Shown here one piece after another: positions 45,694-54,426 of a DNA stretch of 64,000 nucleotides. The translations under genes and the position numbers were made by a program. Each line of letters starts with the position of its first letter. The first letter of the stretch is position 1. Below the pieces are notes generated by a model. The model was given only the letters and a program-made list of their open reading frames with translations, had not been told where the DNA came from and did no database searches. The stretch is from Frankiales bacterium. GTDB lineage: Bacteria > Actinomycetota > Actinomycetes > Mycobacteriales > SCTD01. The stretch lies in assembly GCA_025966135.1 (NCBI GenBank), contig JAOPVP010000035.1, positions 1 to 64,000 of the forward strand, in the 5' to 3' direction.

Positions 45694-46226
45694 CGCAGCC
45701 TCTCCTTGCCCCGGAGGATCGAGGCCTTGATGCCCTCGGTCGGCCCGCTGAGGGCTGCCGTGCGGATCCCGGTAAGGGCGGTGGCGGTAGCGGTCGCGTC
45801 GGTGTGCAGGGTGTTCACGCCGATCACTCCGAGCAGGATCGTGGGGGTGCTGGTGCGGATCCGGACTTGGACCTGCTGACTCGGCCGGCCATTGGAGCCG
45901 GGCAAGACGGTGGCTGTGCAGGACGCGGCAGGTTCCACCGTGTGGACGTAGCCGCAGGCCGCGGCCTGCGCCGCGCTCGGATGCAGGGGTGCGGATTCGG
46001 TGCCGGCCTGGCTGCGAAGGGCGTCGGTGTCGAGCCGATCGGCTCCGGCGCGAGCGGCCTGCTCGGCGAGGTCAGCACTGCGTTGCCGAGCGGCGAGGGC
46101 CGTGCCGCCGTCCAGCACCAGACCGGCGAGGCCGAGCAGCGCCGGGGTCAGCACCAGCAGCAGGACCGTCGCGGCGCCGTCCTGCCGGTCGACACCACTG
46201 CGGCTGTGTCTCATGAGGCCGTTCAT
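45690..46226 (-). CDS. TadG-like pilus assembly protein
   Basis: 178-residue protein with the TadE/TadG-type N-terminal membrane helix DGAATVLLLVLTPALLGLAGLVLDGG (about 16-41), a helical region (AARQRSADLAEQAARAGADRL) and a beta-rich exported domain. Such minor pseudopilins join Tad pilus assembly. ATG at 46226 overlaps the stop of the next upstream gene as ATGA, and its stop overlaps the LysM-BTAD start; the longer upstream frame is rejected. Confidence 0.8.
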   Translation of the reverse strand: MNGLMRHSRSGVDRQDGAATVLLLVLTPALLGLAGLVLDGGTALAARQRSADLAEQAARAGADRLDTDALRSQAGTESAPLHPSAAQAAACGYVHTVEPAASCTATVLPGSNGRPSQQVQVRIRTSTPTILLGVIGVNTLHTDATATATALTGIRTAALSGPTEGIKASILRGKERLR

Positions 46227-46732
46227 GAGGTGGCGTAGCTGGTGTAGGTGGCGAGCGGGACGGTGGCGTCGGCGGACAGGGTGCGGTGTCCGGGCAGCCC
46301 GGAGATCACCAGCGCGCTGAGGTCCAGCGTGCAGCCGATGGTGACGTGTAGCCGCCCGCCGGGTCGCCAGGCGCTGGTGTCGGTCGTGATGGTGGGGTGG
46401 GTGCATTCCAGTCCAGCGCCTTCCAGGTCGGCCAGCGCCGTCGTGCGGGCGAGCTGGTCGGCGGCGGCAGGTGTGGGGGCGAGGCTTGCAGCGCGGGCGG
46501 CGTCCCGGACCGCCCCGACCAGGCGGCCTCGGGCGTCTGCGGCCCGTCCGAGTCCGACGATCAGGCACAGAACGACGAGCATGACGGGGGTCAGGATCAC
46601 GAGTTCGACGGTGCTCGTCCCCAGCTGGCTGTCATCAGGGACAGCGCGATGATGGACAGTGCGGCGAAGGACCGGGAAGGCAGCCCGTGGTTGAGGTCGG
46701 CTGCCGCCGCGAGGCTGTCGCGTGCAGCTCAT
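46223..46732 (-). CDS. TadE-like pseudopilin (second)
   Basis: 169-residue protein with a basic N-terminal region, then GTSTVELVILTPVMLVVLCLIVGLG, the classic TadE type: short polar stretch with a glutamate five residues after Gly/Ser before a membrane helix (about 42-62). A prepilin peptidase cleavage before TVELVILTP is likely. ATGA overlaps at both ends. Partner of the adjacent TadE-like gene. Confidence 0.82.
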   Translation of the reverse strand: MSCTRQPRGGSRPQPRAAFPVLRRTVHHRAVPDDSQLGTSTVELVILTPVMLVVLCLIVGLGRAADARGRLVGAVRDAARAASLAPTPAAADQLARTTALADLEGAGLECTHPTITTDTSAWRPGGRLHVTIGCTLDLSALVISGLPGHRTLSADATVPLATYTSYATS

Positions 46733-47277
46733 GGCCGGAACCCTTCGACCGGCGTCCGGGAGTGGGAGGTGACATGAACCGTCGTGCCGGGGAGCACCCC
46801 GACGGCGGTGCCGGAGACCGTGACGGTCACGAAGTCGCCGGTGCGTTGGATCTGCACGGTCGGGTTCTGCAGGGCGTGTCCGCCGGTCTGCTGCAGGTAG
46901 GACAGGGTGCTGTCGCGGACGGCCTGGTCGACGGCGGGGTCGGTCCCTGGACCGGCGTAGTCGCTCACCGGTTGCAGGGCGACGCTGGTCCTGGCCAGCC
47001 GGGCGCCGTGCTGCGCGGCCGCGTCGGTGAGGTGTCGGGCGTTCCAGAGCAGGCTGGCCTGGATGAGCCCGAAGATCAGGGCGATCAGGACCGGGGTGAG
47101 GAGAACGAGCTCGAGAGTGGAGCTCCCTTGATCGGTGCGGGATCTCGGAGGTCGGGAAAGGGACTGGCGCCGGTAACGCGGCGCAGACACGGGTGTCCGC
47201 GAACCCGGTAGCGCTGGGCGAGGCGAGGTCAGACGAGGCAGCGGGGAGCCACTCGTTTCCTGGCGGCAGCGGTTCAT
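46729..47277 (-). CDS. TadE-like pseudopilin (first)
   Basis: 182-residue protein. A Pro/Arg-rich N-terminal 50 residues precede GSSTLELVLLTPVLIALIFGLIQ, a TadE-type prepilin helix with the conserved glutamate. The exported domain includes a helix (HLTDAAAQHGARLARTS) and strands (VQIQRTGDFVTVTVSG). The ATG at 47277 is preferred to an upstream in-frame start at 47418, which would overlap the Flp-like gene. Stop overlaps the next start as ATGA. Confidence 0.82.
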   Translation of the reverse strand: MNRCRQETSGSPLPRLTSPRPALPGSRTPVSAPRYRRQSLSRPPRSRTDQGSSTLELVLLTPVLIALIFGLIQASLLWNARHLTDAAAQHGARLARTSVALQPVSDYAGPGTDPAVDQAVRDSTLSYLQQTGGHALQNPTVQIQRTGDFVTVTVSGTAVGVLPGTTVHVTSHSRTPVEGFRP

Positions 47278-47300
47278 GAGGTCAGCAGACACTGGGCGAG

Positions 47301-47594
47301 TCAGTGGGCGGCGGGGGTGGTGACGTCGATGTTGTTGGCCTTGTTCTCGAGCTTGGCGAAGATGATCGCGCCGACGGTGACGGCGATCGCGGCGCCGATC
47401 GCGGTGATGATGACCCACTGGATGACGTCGCCGCGTTCGAGGTCCTCGCCTTCGAACCGGCGCGCGTGGGCTTGCCGGGCGGCGTCGAACAGCAGCAGTC
47501 CGACAGCGATCTCGGGGAACAGAAGCAGCAGTCCGGCTGCGGCGCCTCGGGCCCGCTGCGTGGGCCCGGAGAGTGTGTTGCTCAGGTACGTCAT
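47301..47594 (-). CDS. Small Flp/pilin-like membrane protein
   Basis: 97-residue protein with two hydrophobic segments (about 18-38 and 57-81); the second, GDVIQWVIITAIGAAIAVTVGAII, starts after a glycine as in class III (Flp) prepilins but lacks the typical +5 Glu/Tyr pair. Its place between tadC and the TadE-like genes is where the major pilin usually sits. AAGGAG lies about eight bases before the ATG at 47594. Pilin identity is inferred. Confidence 0.7.
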   Translation of the reverse strand: MTYLSNTLSGPTQRARGAAAGLLLLFPEIAVGLLLFDAARQAHARRFEGEDLERGDVIQWVIITAIGAAIAVTVGAIIFAKLENKANNIDVTTPAAH

Positions 47595-47618
47595 GGTCTT
47601 GTCTCCTTGTTCTGGTGG

Positions 47619-47714
47619 CTATCGAGGGAGGATGGCTTGCGCTTCCTGCTGATTCGGGTAGGTGACACAGGGCTTGGTTCGGGGCTGGGGATGGCTCAGG
47701 AATCGTGAACTCAT
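47619..47714 (-). CDS. Possible 31-residue ORF between tadC and the pilin-like gene
   Basis: ATG at 47714 is preceded by GGAAGG with a three-base gap and reads MSSRFLSHPQPRTKPCVTYP then eleven more residues to a TAG at 47619. It lies wholly in the 130-base gap after tadC and starts 10 bases beyond its stop. Spacing and ribosome site are reasonable, but nothing about the peptide is recognisable. Confidence 0.3.
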   Translation of the reverse strand: MSSRFLSHPQPRTKPCVTYPNQQEAQAILPR

Positions 47715-47724
47715 GGACCTTCCG

Positions 47725-48687
47725 TTAGGCGGCGAGGACGCGGGCGACGGCGGGGTAGCCGAGGAAGACCAGGAACCCGATGCCCAGGACGACCTGGGCG
47801 ACGAGCATCGACTGGGACTGCTCGTTCGCTCGTCCTTGAGCGTCGGACAGTTCCCGGTCGCGCAACGATCCTGCTTGGGCCCGCAGGCTCTGTTGGGCTT
47901 GGGCACCGCTGGCGTCCACGAGGCGTAGTCGGGTGCTGGTGTCGACCAGGTCAGGCAGGTGCAGGTCTTCGCCGAGTTGACCGAGGGCCTGCGCGGGGCT
48001 GAGGCCGTCGGTGCGGGCATCGGCGAGGGCGCCGCGGATCTGCGCGAACGCGGGGCCGGCTCCGATCGCGGCGGCTGAGTGCAGGGCCTCGGCAAGGCCG
48101 CTGCCGCTGGCCATCCGCATCGCGACCAGGTCCAGGAACGCGCCGACGCTGGTGCGGAAGGACCGTCGGGCTTCGGCGGCCGCCCGGCGCAGGCGCAAGT
48201 CCGGCAGCAGGAACGCGACGATTGCGCTGGTCAGGCTGATCCATAGCGGCACCAGCAGCGGCAGCCCGACGCCGGACAGGGACAGCAGCGTCCCGAGCAG
48301 GGCCGGGGTCGCGAGGCCGACCAGGGCGGCAAGGATCTTCGCGCCGGCGTGGAGTTCGGGGGTGGTGCCGGTGACGGCGAGGTCCGCGGTGAGGTCCGGC
48401 GTCAACCCGCCCAGGCGTCCCGGAAGGCCGGCTCCATCGGGGAGGCCGGTCAGTCCGATCCGGGCAGCCAGGTGATTGCCGAGCCACGCCCGCGCGGCAT
48501 CTGCCCCTCGAGCCGGACTGGTGACGTTGTGGTCTGCAGACGGGGCCCGACGGGTTGCCACGCGGGCGGACGGTTGCTGAAGACGCTGGTAGGCGGCTGC
48601 GAGGGATTCGGGCGCTGGCGCGAGGCCGGCGATGAGCAGACAACCGCCCAGGCCCAGGCCGGAGCCGACGAGCAGCGCGAGGATCAT
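47725..48687 (-). CDS. tadC: Tad pilus membrane platform protein TadC
   Basis: 320-residue type II secretion F-domain protein. Three or four membrane segments (residues 3-21, about 115-160, and 295-315) surround the cytoplasmic GspF-like helical bundle (FRTSVGAFLDLVAMRMASG, LRAQAGSLRDRELSDAQGRA). It forms the inner-membrane assembly platform with TadB. ATG at 48687 overlaps the tadB stop as ATGA. Longer upstream frame rejected. Confidence 0.87.
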   Translation of the reverse strand: MILALLVGSGLGLGGCLLIAGLAPAPESLAAAYQRLQQPSARVATRRAPSADHNVTSPARGADAARAWLGNHLAARIGLTGLPDGAGLPGRLGGLTPDLTADLAVTGTTPELHAGAKILAALVGLATPALLGTLLSLSGVGLPLLVPLWISLTSAIVAFLLPDLRLRRAAAEARRSFRTSVGAFLDLVAMRMASGSGLAEALHSAAAIGAGPAFAQIRGALADARTDGLSPAQALGQLGEDLHLPDLVDTSTRLRLVDASGAQAQQSLRAQAGSLRDRELSDAQGRANEQSQSMLVAQVVLGIGFLVFLGYPAVARVLAA

Positions 48688-49613
48688 GACCGGCCCCCGA
48701 TCGGTGAACTCGCGGGCAGGATCCTGGGGGCGCTCGGCAGGGCGGAGAGCCGGGACAGCCACGCGAAGCCGATCCCGAAGATCGCGACCACGATCGCCAG
48801 GACGAGCTGCCCGGTGACGCTCTGGTAGGGCTGCACGTAGGTGGGGTTCCCGACCGACAGCCCGAGGGCGGTGAGCAAGGTGACGGCAATGACGATCTGG
48901 ACGGCCCGGCGGGTCGAGCGTCGTTCGGCCTCGATGGTGCGACGGACCCGGAGCTCCCCGCGCAGGCTGAGCGCGAGGGAGGACAGCACCGCTTCCAGGG
49001 CCCTGCCTTGGGCGCGGGTGTTGAGCAGCAGCGCGGCGACGACCAGGTCCGCGCCGCCGTCGTCGAGCTCATCACCCAACGCCCGGAGGCTGGGCTCCAA
49101 CGGTTCACGGGCGCTGATCCGGTCGGCCAGCCGCAGTAGGTGCGGTGCGATCGCGGGGGCGGCGGAGCTGACACTTGCAGGGAGGGCTTCGGGCAGTGCG
49201 ATGCCGGTGGCGACGAGGTCCCGCAGGCTTTCTGTCCAGCCGGCGAGGGCCTCCAGGCGGGCGGTGGCGTCCCGGCTCCGGCGGGTCCCTCCGAAGACCT
49301 GCTCGGCGTAACCGACCAGGAGCGCGACGCCCACCGCCGCGGCGATCCAACGGGTAACAGCCAGGACGAGCAGCCCTGCTCCCAGGGCGCCGCCGAGCCG
49401 GCGCAGGTTGAGGTCGTGACGGCGGCTCACTGCCGCGATAACCGAGCCCTCCTCGGTAGGGGTGGGGATGTGTTGGCCGCGGATCCCGACCGTGAGCAGG
49501 AGCAGGCCGAGCCCCACTCCGGCGCCCGCGAGCAGCGACAGGAACGTCGTCGGTCCGGTGCCGCGAGTGGTGAGGTCCGTCGCCAGGTGGGCGGTGGTGG
49601 ATGCGGCGCTCAT
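48684..49613 (-). CDS. tadB: Tad pilus membrane platform protein TadB
   Basis: 309-residue paralogue of TadC with an N-terminal helix (about 24-44), a helix pair near 75-105, the GspF-like cytoplasmic segment (ARLEALAGWTESLRDLVATG, ALGDELDDGGADLVVAALLL) and C-terminal helices (about 240-295). The ATG at 49613 overlaps the tadA stop as ATGA; a GTG three codons upstream is possible. Works with TadA and TadC. Confidence 0.87.
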   Translation of the reverse strand: MSAASTTAHLATDLTTRGTGPTTFLSLLAGAGVGLGLLLLTVGIRGQHIPTPTEEGSVIAAVSRRHDLNLRRLGGALGAGLLVLAVTRWIAAAVGVALLVGYAEQVFGGTRRSRDATARLEALAGWTESLRDLVATGIALPEALPASVSSAAPAIAPHLLRLADRISAREPLEPSLRALGDELDDGGADLVVAALLLNTRAQGRALEAVLSSLALSLRGELRVRRTIEAERRSTRRAVQIVIAVTLLTALGLSVGNPTYVQPYQSVTGQLVLAIVVAIFGIGFAWLSRLSALPSAPRILPASSPIGGRS

Positions 49614-51085
49614 GGTGTCCACCGGCTCGCCGCTGCGGGGATGTCATGTCCGGAGTCGGGTGAGGCTGCCCAGGCCTGCTGGTCGTACCCGGCGATTGCC
49701 AGCCGGCGGTCGCGGTCGGGGCTCAACGGTGCGGCCGGTCGGGCCCGCAGATCGTCGACTCCGTCGCGGGTGGGGGTGCTGAACACCTCGCTGGACAGCA
49801 CCTGGGTGCCGTCGAAGCCCAGGACTTCCCGGACGCTACTGACGTACCGGAACACCCGCCCGTCCGGGAGTCGGGTCTTGGTGAGGTGCACGACGAAGTC
49901 CAACGCCCCCGACAGCAGCATCCCGCTGGCCTGGACGGGCAGTCGGTGTCGGCTGGTGACGGCGTAGGTCGCGATCCGGTCGAACACGCTGCGGCTGTCC
50001 CGGGCGTGGATCGTTGACAGGGACCCGTCCTCGCCCTGGGTCATGGCGTCGAGCATCGCGATGATCTCGCCGCCGATCACCTCCCCGACGATCAGCCGGT
50101 CAGGGTTGAGGCGGCGGCTGTGCTCGACGAGCTCGTGCAGGGTGACGGCCCCGATCCCTTCGGCGTTGGGCAGCCGTTCCTCCATCGCGACGACATCACG
50201 ATGAAGCTCGGGGAGGCGGTCGAAGCCGAGCTCGAGGAAGTGCTCGCAGGTCACGATCCTTTCCTCATAGGGGATCGCGTTCCCCAGGGCACGCAGCAGG
50301 GTGGTCTTGCCGCTGAATGTCTCCCCCGACACGACGATGTTGGCCCGAGCCAGGACCGCGGCGTGCAGGAACGTGTGGAGTTGATCGTCGAAACCGCCCC
50401 GGGCCCGCAGGTCCGCGAGCGTGACACGTTCTGACCGGAACAGCCGCAGTGAGATGACCGGACGCTCGACCACGCCCATCAGGGCGCACAGCCGCGAGCC
50501 GTCGGGCAGTCGGAGCTCGAGCCACGGGTTGGCGGTGTCGAAGGGTCGGGAGGTCAGGCCGGAGTAGGTCGCGGCGGTCCGGACCCAATCGATGAGTTCC
50601 GCGTCAGTGTCGGCGACCGGCGGGCCGGGGTCGATGCGGCCGTCGTCGCGGTAGAGCCAGACCCGGTCGCAGCCGTTGATCTCCACGTGCACGCAGGTCG
50701 GGTCAGTCATGATCGGCTCGAGCCTGCCGAGCCCGAACAAGGCCGCTTCCACCGCCGTGGCGAGCCAGGCATCGTCGGCTGCGGGCGGTAGCGCTGTCCC
50801 GTCAGTGAGGACCTGGCCGCGACGGTGTGCATCGACGGCCGCGGCGATCAGGCTTCGGCCGAGCTGACGTTCGTCTTCGCTGGACAGCGTCGGACGTCCC
50901 TGTTCGGCGCGCTGCCGGCGGGTGTCGCGCAGCTGTGTCGCGACGGTCCCGCGGAGCTGCTGGACCAGCCCGTAGTCAGGAGGTGCGGCAGGGTCGCGCA
51001 GCCCGGTCGCGCTGGCAAGGTCAGTACGGAATGGATCGGCGGTACTTGTGGTCTCGGCCCGACCGTGCGTGTCGAGGAGGGTCAT
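49610..51085 (-). CDS. tadA: Tad/CpaF-type secretion ATPase
   Basis: 491-residue hexameric ATPase powering pilus assembly. An N-terminal helical domain is followed by the PAS-like/linker region (VHVEINGCDRVWLYR) and a RecA-like core with P-loop GETFSGKTT (254-262; most TadA proteins read GGTGSGKTT, so this is a variant that still fits the Walker consensus), Asp box (TCEHFLEL) and Walker B RLIVGEVIGGE. ATGA overlaps at both ends. Forms one set with CpaE-like, TadB and TadC. Confidence 0.92.
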   Translation of the reverse strand: MTLLDTHGRAETTSTADPFRTDLASATGLRDPAAPPDYGLVQQLRGTVATQLRDTRRQRAEQGRPTLSSEDERQLGRSLIAAAVDAHRRGQVLTDGTALPPAADDAWLATAVEAALFGLGRLEPIMTDPTCVHVEINGCDRVWLYRDDGRIDPGPPVADTDAELIDWVRTAATYSGLTSRPFDTANPWLELRLPDGSRLCALMGVVERPVISLRLFRSERVTLADLRARGGFDDQLHTFLHAAVLARANIVVSGETFSGKTTLLRALGNAIPYEERIVTCEHFLELGFDRLPELHRDVVAMEERLPNAEGIGAVTLHELVEHSRRLNPDRLIVGEVIGGEIIAMLDAMTQGEDGSLSTIHARDSRSVFDRIATYAVTSRHRLPVQASGMLLSGALDFVVHLTKTRLPDGRVFRYVSSVREVLGFDGTQVLSSEVFSTPTRDGVDDLRARPAAPLSPDRDRRLAIAGYDQQAWAASPDSGHDIPAAASRWTP

Positions 51086-52017
51086 CGTGATGGCCCGACG
51101 AGCGCGTCAACATCCACGCCACCAGGACCGCCGGCAGGACCGAAGTCAGCGGCGGTCACTGCTGGGAGGTGCTGAAGGTGGGCATCGAGTTCGCGGGCCA
51201 GCCGCCGTCCGGAGGCGACCAGGGGGCTGCGGTCCAGGCGGCGGGTCCAGGACCCGGCGAGTGCCCGGGCCGCGGCTGGGTCCGCCGCCAACTGCCCCAT
51301 GAACAGGGCACCTCTGGCCGGGCCAACTGCAAGGCCCGCCAACAGGTCAGCCGTCAGGACGTCCCGGACTGCGTCGCGGTCCGCGCCAGATCCGATCACG
51401 ATCACCCCGAGCTGCTGGCTGCCCCACCGGGCACTCGCACGCAGCTCCACCAGTGCATCGCGAGTGTGCGCGAGGGAGCTCACCGTCGGCAGGCACACCA
51501 GCAGCACCATCGAGGTGGAGTGGAGCAGCGCCAGGGTGGCGGGGTCGCCGGTGAGCCCACCGACGTCGACCATCAGATCCGTGGCCTGGACACTGTCGTC
51601 CTGTCGTGGAGACGGAGCAACGTCCGGTCCGCGCATGGTGAGGGTGGCGAACCCGGCGCTGAGCTCTGGCCACATGGGAGCGAGTGCCTGGTGCTGGCGT
51701 GGGGTGCTGACCCCGACCAGAACCGGCAGGCTCCCGGCGATCCGTTGGGTGTGCGCGAGCAGACCCCCGCCCGGGTCAGTACCCGAACCCCGGTCCTGGA
51801 CGGAGGCGGGGGTTCGGCGTTCGGCGAGCAGGGACACGACGCCGGCGTCGGGGCGTAGGGGCTGTCCGTCCGGGTCGGTCTGCCAGTAGCGCAGGTCCCC
51901 ACCGCGAGGGTCTGCCTCGACGAGGCAGGCAGGTCGCGGCCACAGCGCCGCCAGGAGCAGCGCGCTGGTCGTGACGCCAGGGGCGCCCTTTGCGGAGGCG
52001 AGCGCGAGGGTTGTCAT
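51082..52017 (-). CDS. CpaE-like ParA/MinD-family protein
   Basis: 311-residue protein of the ParA/MinD class that positions Tad pilus machinery. The deviant P-loop is degenerate: ASAKGAPGVTTSALLLA has Lys9 of the KGGxGKT pattern but lacks the second lysine. VDVGGLTGD is the Walker A' region. ATP hydrolysis may be weak or absent. ATG at 52017 overlaps the upstream SAF-gene stop as ATGA; the longer frame is rejected. Confidence 0.8.
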   Translation of the reverse strand: MTTLALASAKGAPGVTTSALLLAALWPRPACLVEADPRGGDLRYWQTDPDGQPLRPDAGVVSLLAERRTPASVQDRGSGTDPGGGLLAHTQRIAGSLPVLVGVSTPRQHQALAPMWPELSAGFATLTMRGPDVAPSPRQDDSVQATDLMVDVGGLTGDPATLALLHSTSMVLLVCLPTVSSLAHTRDALVELRASARWGSQQLGVIVIGSGADRDAVRDVLTADLLAGLAVGPARGALFMGQLAADPAAARALAGSWTRRLDRSPLVASGRRLARELDAHLQHLPAVTAADFGPAGGPGGVDVDALVGPSR

Positions 52018-52775
52018 GGCGTCACCGGCAGCAGCGTGACAGCCACAGCACCGGCGGCGTTGGCCTGCGCGACAGCACCCGCGAGGGCGTCGGGTACCTG
52101 CACCGAAAGGACGACCAGCCCGCTGCTCGGTTCGGCGTGGACACTCACGACGCGGGCCCGAGGAACCAGGACGACGGGCCCAGTGACCGCGCCTTGTCCT
52201 GCTCCGGGGGTGGCGACGTGGACCAGGGTGACTTCCCGGCCGGCCGTGGCTTCCGACGGTGCCTGCCCCGGCTTGACGGCGACGGCGACGAGCTGCATGC
52301 CCGGAGCGGGTACTTGGACGGCCGTGAGCATGCTGCTGTTCAACAGGGTCCCGGGCGGCAACGTCGCGGTCAGCGTCTGACCGACCACGGTGTTGGCGCC
52401 GGCCGCGGATACGGCCGAGATGCCGTCTCCGGCGATGTGCGCGACCCCAAGGTCCGCCGCGGTGAGTTGATGTCCAGCGGGGACGTCCCTGGCCAAGGCA
52501 AGGACCGACAGTCGCTGGTCCCCGCGGGTCGCGAGCGCCGCAGTCGCGACGCCACACAGCAACACGAGCAGCGCTCCGGCGACCGCCAGGGCTGGGCGGC
52601 GCTGCCGTCTGCTGACCGGGAGCCGTTCGGTCCAGCCGGCAAGGCCAGCCGTCGCGGCAGCCTTGCGTCCTGGACCGGCTCGGTGGCCATTCAGGTGAGC
52701 CGTCGAGGAGGGGGCTCCCGGAGCCTGCGTGGGTGTGGCGGTCATCGGAGGCTCCTGGGTCGTAGTGACGTTCAT
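52014..52775 (-). CDS. CpaB/RcpC-like SAF-domain protein
   Basis: 253-residue protein with a disordered N-terminal 58 residues, one membrane helix (about 63-82) and an exported SAF domain: LALARDVPAGHQLTAADLGV, GQTLTATLPPGTLLNSSML. CpaB/RcpC proteins anchor and gate the Tad pilus. First of the recognisable Tad genes in transcription order, 35 bases after the secreted protein. Stop overlaps the CpaE-like start. Confidence 0.85.
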   Translation of the reverse strand: MNVTTTQEPPMTATPTQAPGAPSSTAHLNGHRAGPGRKAAATAGLAGWTERLPVSRRQRRPALAVAGALLVLLCGVATAALATRGDQRLSVLALARDVPAGHQLTAADLGVAHIAGDGISAVSAAGANTVVGQTLTATLPPGTLLNSSMLTAVQVPAPGMQLVAVAVKPGQAPSEATAGREVTLVHVATPGAGQGAVTGPVVLVPRARVVSVHAEPSSGLVVLSVQVPDALAGAVAQANAAGAVAVTLLPVTP

Positions 52776-52810
52776 GGACGTTGGGATCGGGGCGACGATG
52801 ACCGGGGTTG

Positions 52811-53698
52811 CTAGCCGGAGCCGCTGGTGACGACGGTTTGCCGCTGCGCCACCGGGAGCGCGAAGGTGCTCTGCCGGGTCAGTGGCGCCAGGGTGCCGCC
52901 GCTTCCTGCGGGCCCGCGCCAGGTGATCTGCCAGGTCGCGGTGACCGTGACGGTGAAGAACCGGTCGTTGACCTGAGGGCCGGTCTGGGGCTGGTCGGCG
53001 GAGCTGCGCCGGTAGGTGTGGGAGCAGTCCGTGGACTGCTGCGCCTCAGGGCGCGTCCGGTCGTACGGCGTGCCCGGACCACTGCAGGCGAGCACGCCCA
53101 TGCCGTCACCCGGGTCCCACGTCGTCGAGACCGGTGTCGCGGTGACCTCAGCCCACACCGGGCCCGCGGTAGTCCGCTGGGTCAGCGGCTGCCACTGCGC
53201 CGGGTCGACCCAGAACCAGGTCGCGAGGCCAACCAGTGCCTGTCCGGCCGGGCTGCGAGCAGCCCGAGGCGCCGGCAGCTGTAGCGAGTTCGCGGCCGTC
53301 TGCGCCAAAGTTCCCGCCAGGACCACAGCCGGTGGGACGTTGCCGCTGGCCGGCGGCACGTAGACACCCAGGGTTACCGATCCGTCCGAACAGCTCACGT
53401 CGTACCAGGTGCCGTTCGGGTCAGATCCAAGTTCCACGAACAGTTGCTGGGAGTACGCGCTCTCCGCCGTCCAGACACACGTGATGCCGTTGCCGGCGTC
53501 CGAACTACTCGATCCGGTGGGGTGATTCGGAGCAGACGGGAGGCCCGGCGCAGTGACCGTCGTGTCAACGGTGCCCGAGTTGTTGTCGCCCGAGACGACC
53601 ACCGGCGGCGGAGGCGTAGGTGTGGCCGAGGCGACGCCAATCGGACCAGCCGCGAGCAGGCACGGCAGACCGGCGAGCAGAACGCCGCGCGTCAGCAT
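52811..53698 (-). CDS. Secreted protein of the Tad/transfer operon
   Basis: 295-residue protein with a Sec signal peptide (MLTRGVLLAGLPCLLAAGPI then GVASA) and a Pro/Thr/Ser-rich start to the mature part. The rest is beta-rich with several cysteines and VTATWQITWRGPAGSGGTLAPL near the end. No family recognised; homologues in similar operons would be expected near tad genes. The start overlaps the stop of the upstream lipoprotein gene by seven bases. Confidence 0.75.
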   Translation of the reverse strand: MLTRGVLLAGLPCLLAAGPIGVASATPTPPPPVVVSGDNNSGTVDTTVTAPGLPSAPNHPTGSSSSDAGNGITCVWTAESAYSQQLFVELGSDPNGTWYDVSCSDGSVTLGVYVPPASGNVPPAVVLAGTLAQTAANSLQLPAPRAARSPAGQALVGLATWFWVDPAQWQPLTQRTTAGPVWAEVTATPVSTTWDPGDGMGVLACSGPGTPYDRTRPEAQQSTDCSHTYRRSSADQPQTGPQVNDRFFTVTVTATWQITWRGPAGSGGTLAPLTRQSTFALPVAQRQTVVTSGSG

Positions 53699-54306
53699 GG
53701 CGTCTTGGTGTAGGAGACGAAGACGACCTTCCAGATCTCGTCGACCTTCTTCATCGTGACGACGACGTGGTTGCGGGCCACCCCCACCGTGACGGGGGCC
53801 ATCGTTGACTTGGTAGCCGCACCGGCCTTGGTCGAGTCCTGGCAGTCGTCGACCAGTGCCGTCTTGCCGTCCGTTGCGATCTTCGCCTTCGGCCTTGGCA
53901 GGTTCGCTCCGTAGAGGAGTTGTCCCTTCGCGTCCAACCGGGACATTCCAAACACGACGGACTTCAGCTCTGGATCGGAGGCGTATCGCGAGAGTGCCGT
54001 TCGACGTTCCGATGCCGGCAGTCGCGATACGTCGGCGAGGGACGCCCAGAAGCCCTCGTACTGCTTGAGCACGAGGGACAGGTCGGTCGGTGTCGGCGTC
54101 GCCACAGGCGACGGGGTCGACTGGGTCGGGGATGCCGAGGTCGGTGTCGCTTGGGGACTGCCACTGCTGCACGCGGCACTGAGGAGAAGTGATCCGACAA
54201 GGAGGCTTGTCGCACGATGGCGGGCGAGATGGCCGCTGGTCGGCGCTGGCGCCGACCTGAGGGGCCGGCGTCGTTGCGTCGGCTGCGGGAGTGAAGGTGA
54301 CGTCAT
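53692..54306 (-). CDS. Element lipoprotein heading the operon
   Basis: 204-residue protein with an unusually long basic N-terminal region (about 32 residues), a hydrophobic core and lipobox LLLSAAC, then a Ser/Thr/Pro linker and a domain of about 125 residues (LVLKQYEGFWASLADVSRLP to the C-terminus) that resembles NTF2-like folds. ATG at 54306 has GGGGAGG six bases upstream and overlaps a short upstream ORF as ATGA. First sizeable gene in the 22-kb transfer train. Confidence 0.8.
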   Translation of the reverse strand: MTSPSLPQPTQRRRPLRSAPAPTSGHLARHRATSLLVGSLLLSAACSSGSPQATPTSASPTQSTPSPVATPTPTDLSLVLKQYEGFWASLADVSRLPASERRTALSRYASDPELKSVVFGMSRLDAKGQLLYGANLPRPKAKIATDGKTALVDDCQDSTKAGAATKSTMAPVTVGVARNHVVVTMKKVDEIWKVVFVSYTKTPC

Positions 54307-54374
54307 GTCGCCTCCCCGCTGTCCGTCGGAACGAGGTGCAGGAAGTTGTCCCGCATCCTCCTGGTTCGTGTCAA
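54303..54374 (-). CDS. Possible 23-residue leader ORF (TTG start)
   Basis: AAGGAGGACGAG immediately precedes a TTG at 54374; the frame runs 23 codons (MTRTRRMRDNFLHLVPTDSG then EAT) and its TGA overlaps the lipoprotein ATG as ATGA. The strong ribosome site and the overlap pattern used by the rest of this operon suggest translation. It may be a leader peptide that couples or regulates the operon. Confidence 0.45.
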   Translation of the reverse strand: MTRTRRMRDNFLHLVPTDSGEAT

Positions 54375-54426
54375 CTCGTCCTCCTTCAGCTGAGCACGGG
54401 AGTGCCCGGTGAGCGTGCGCGCGATG

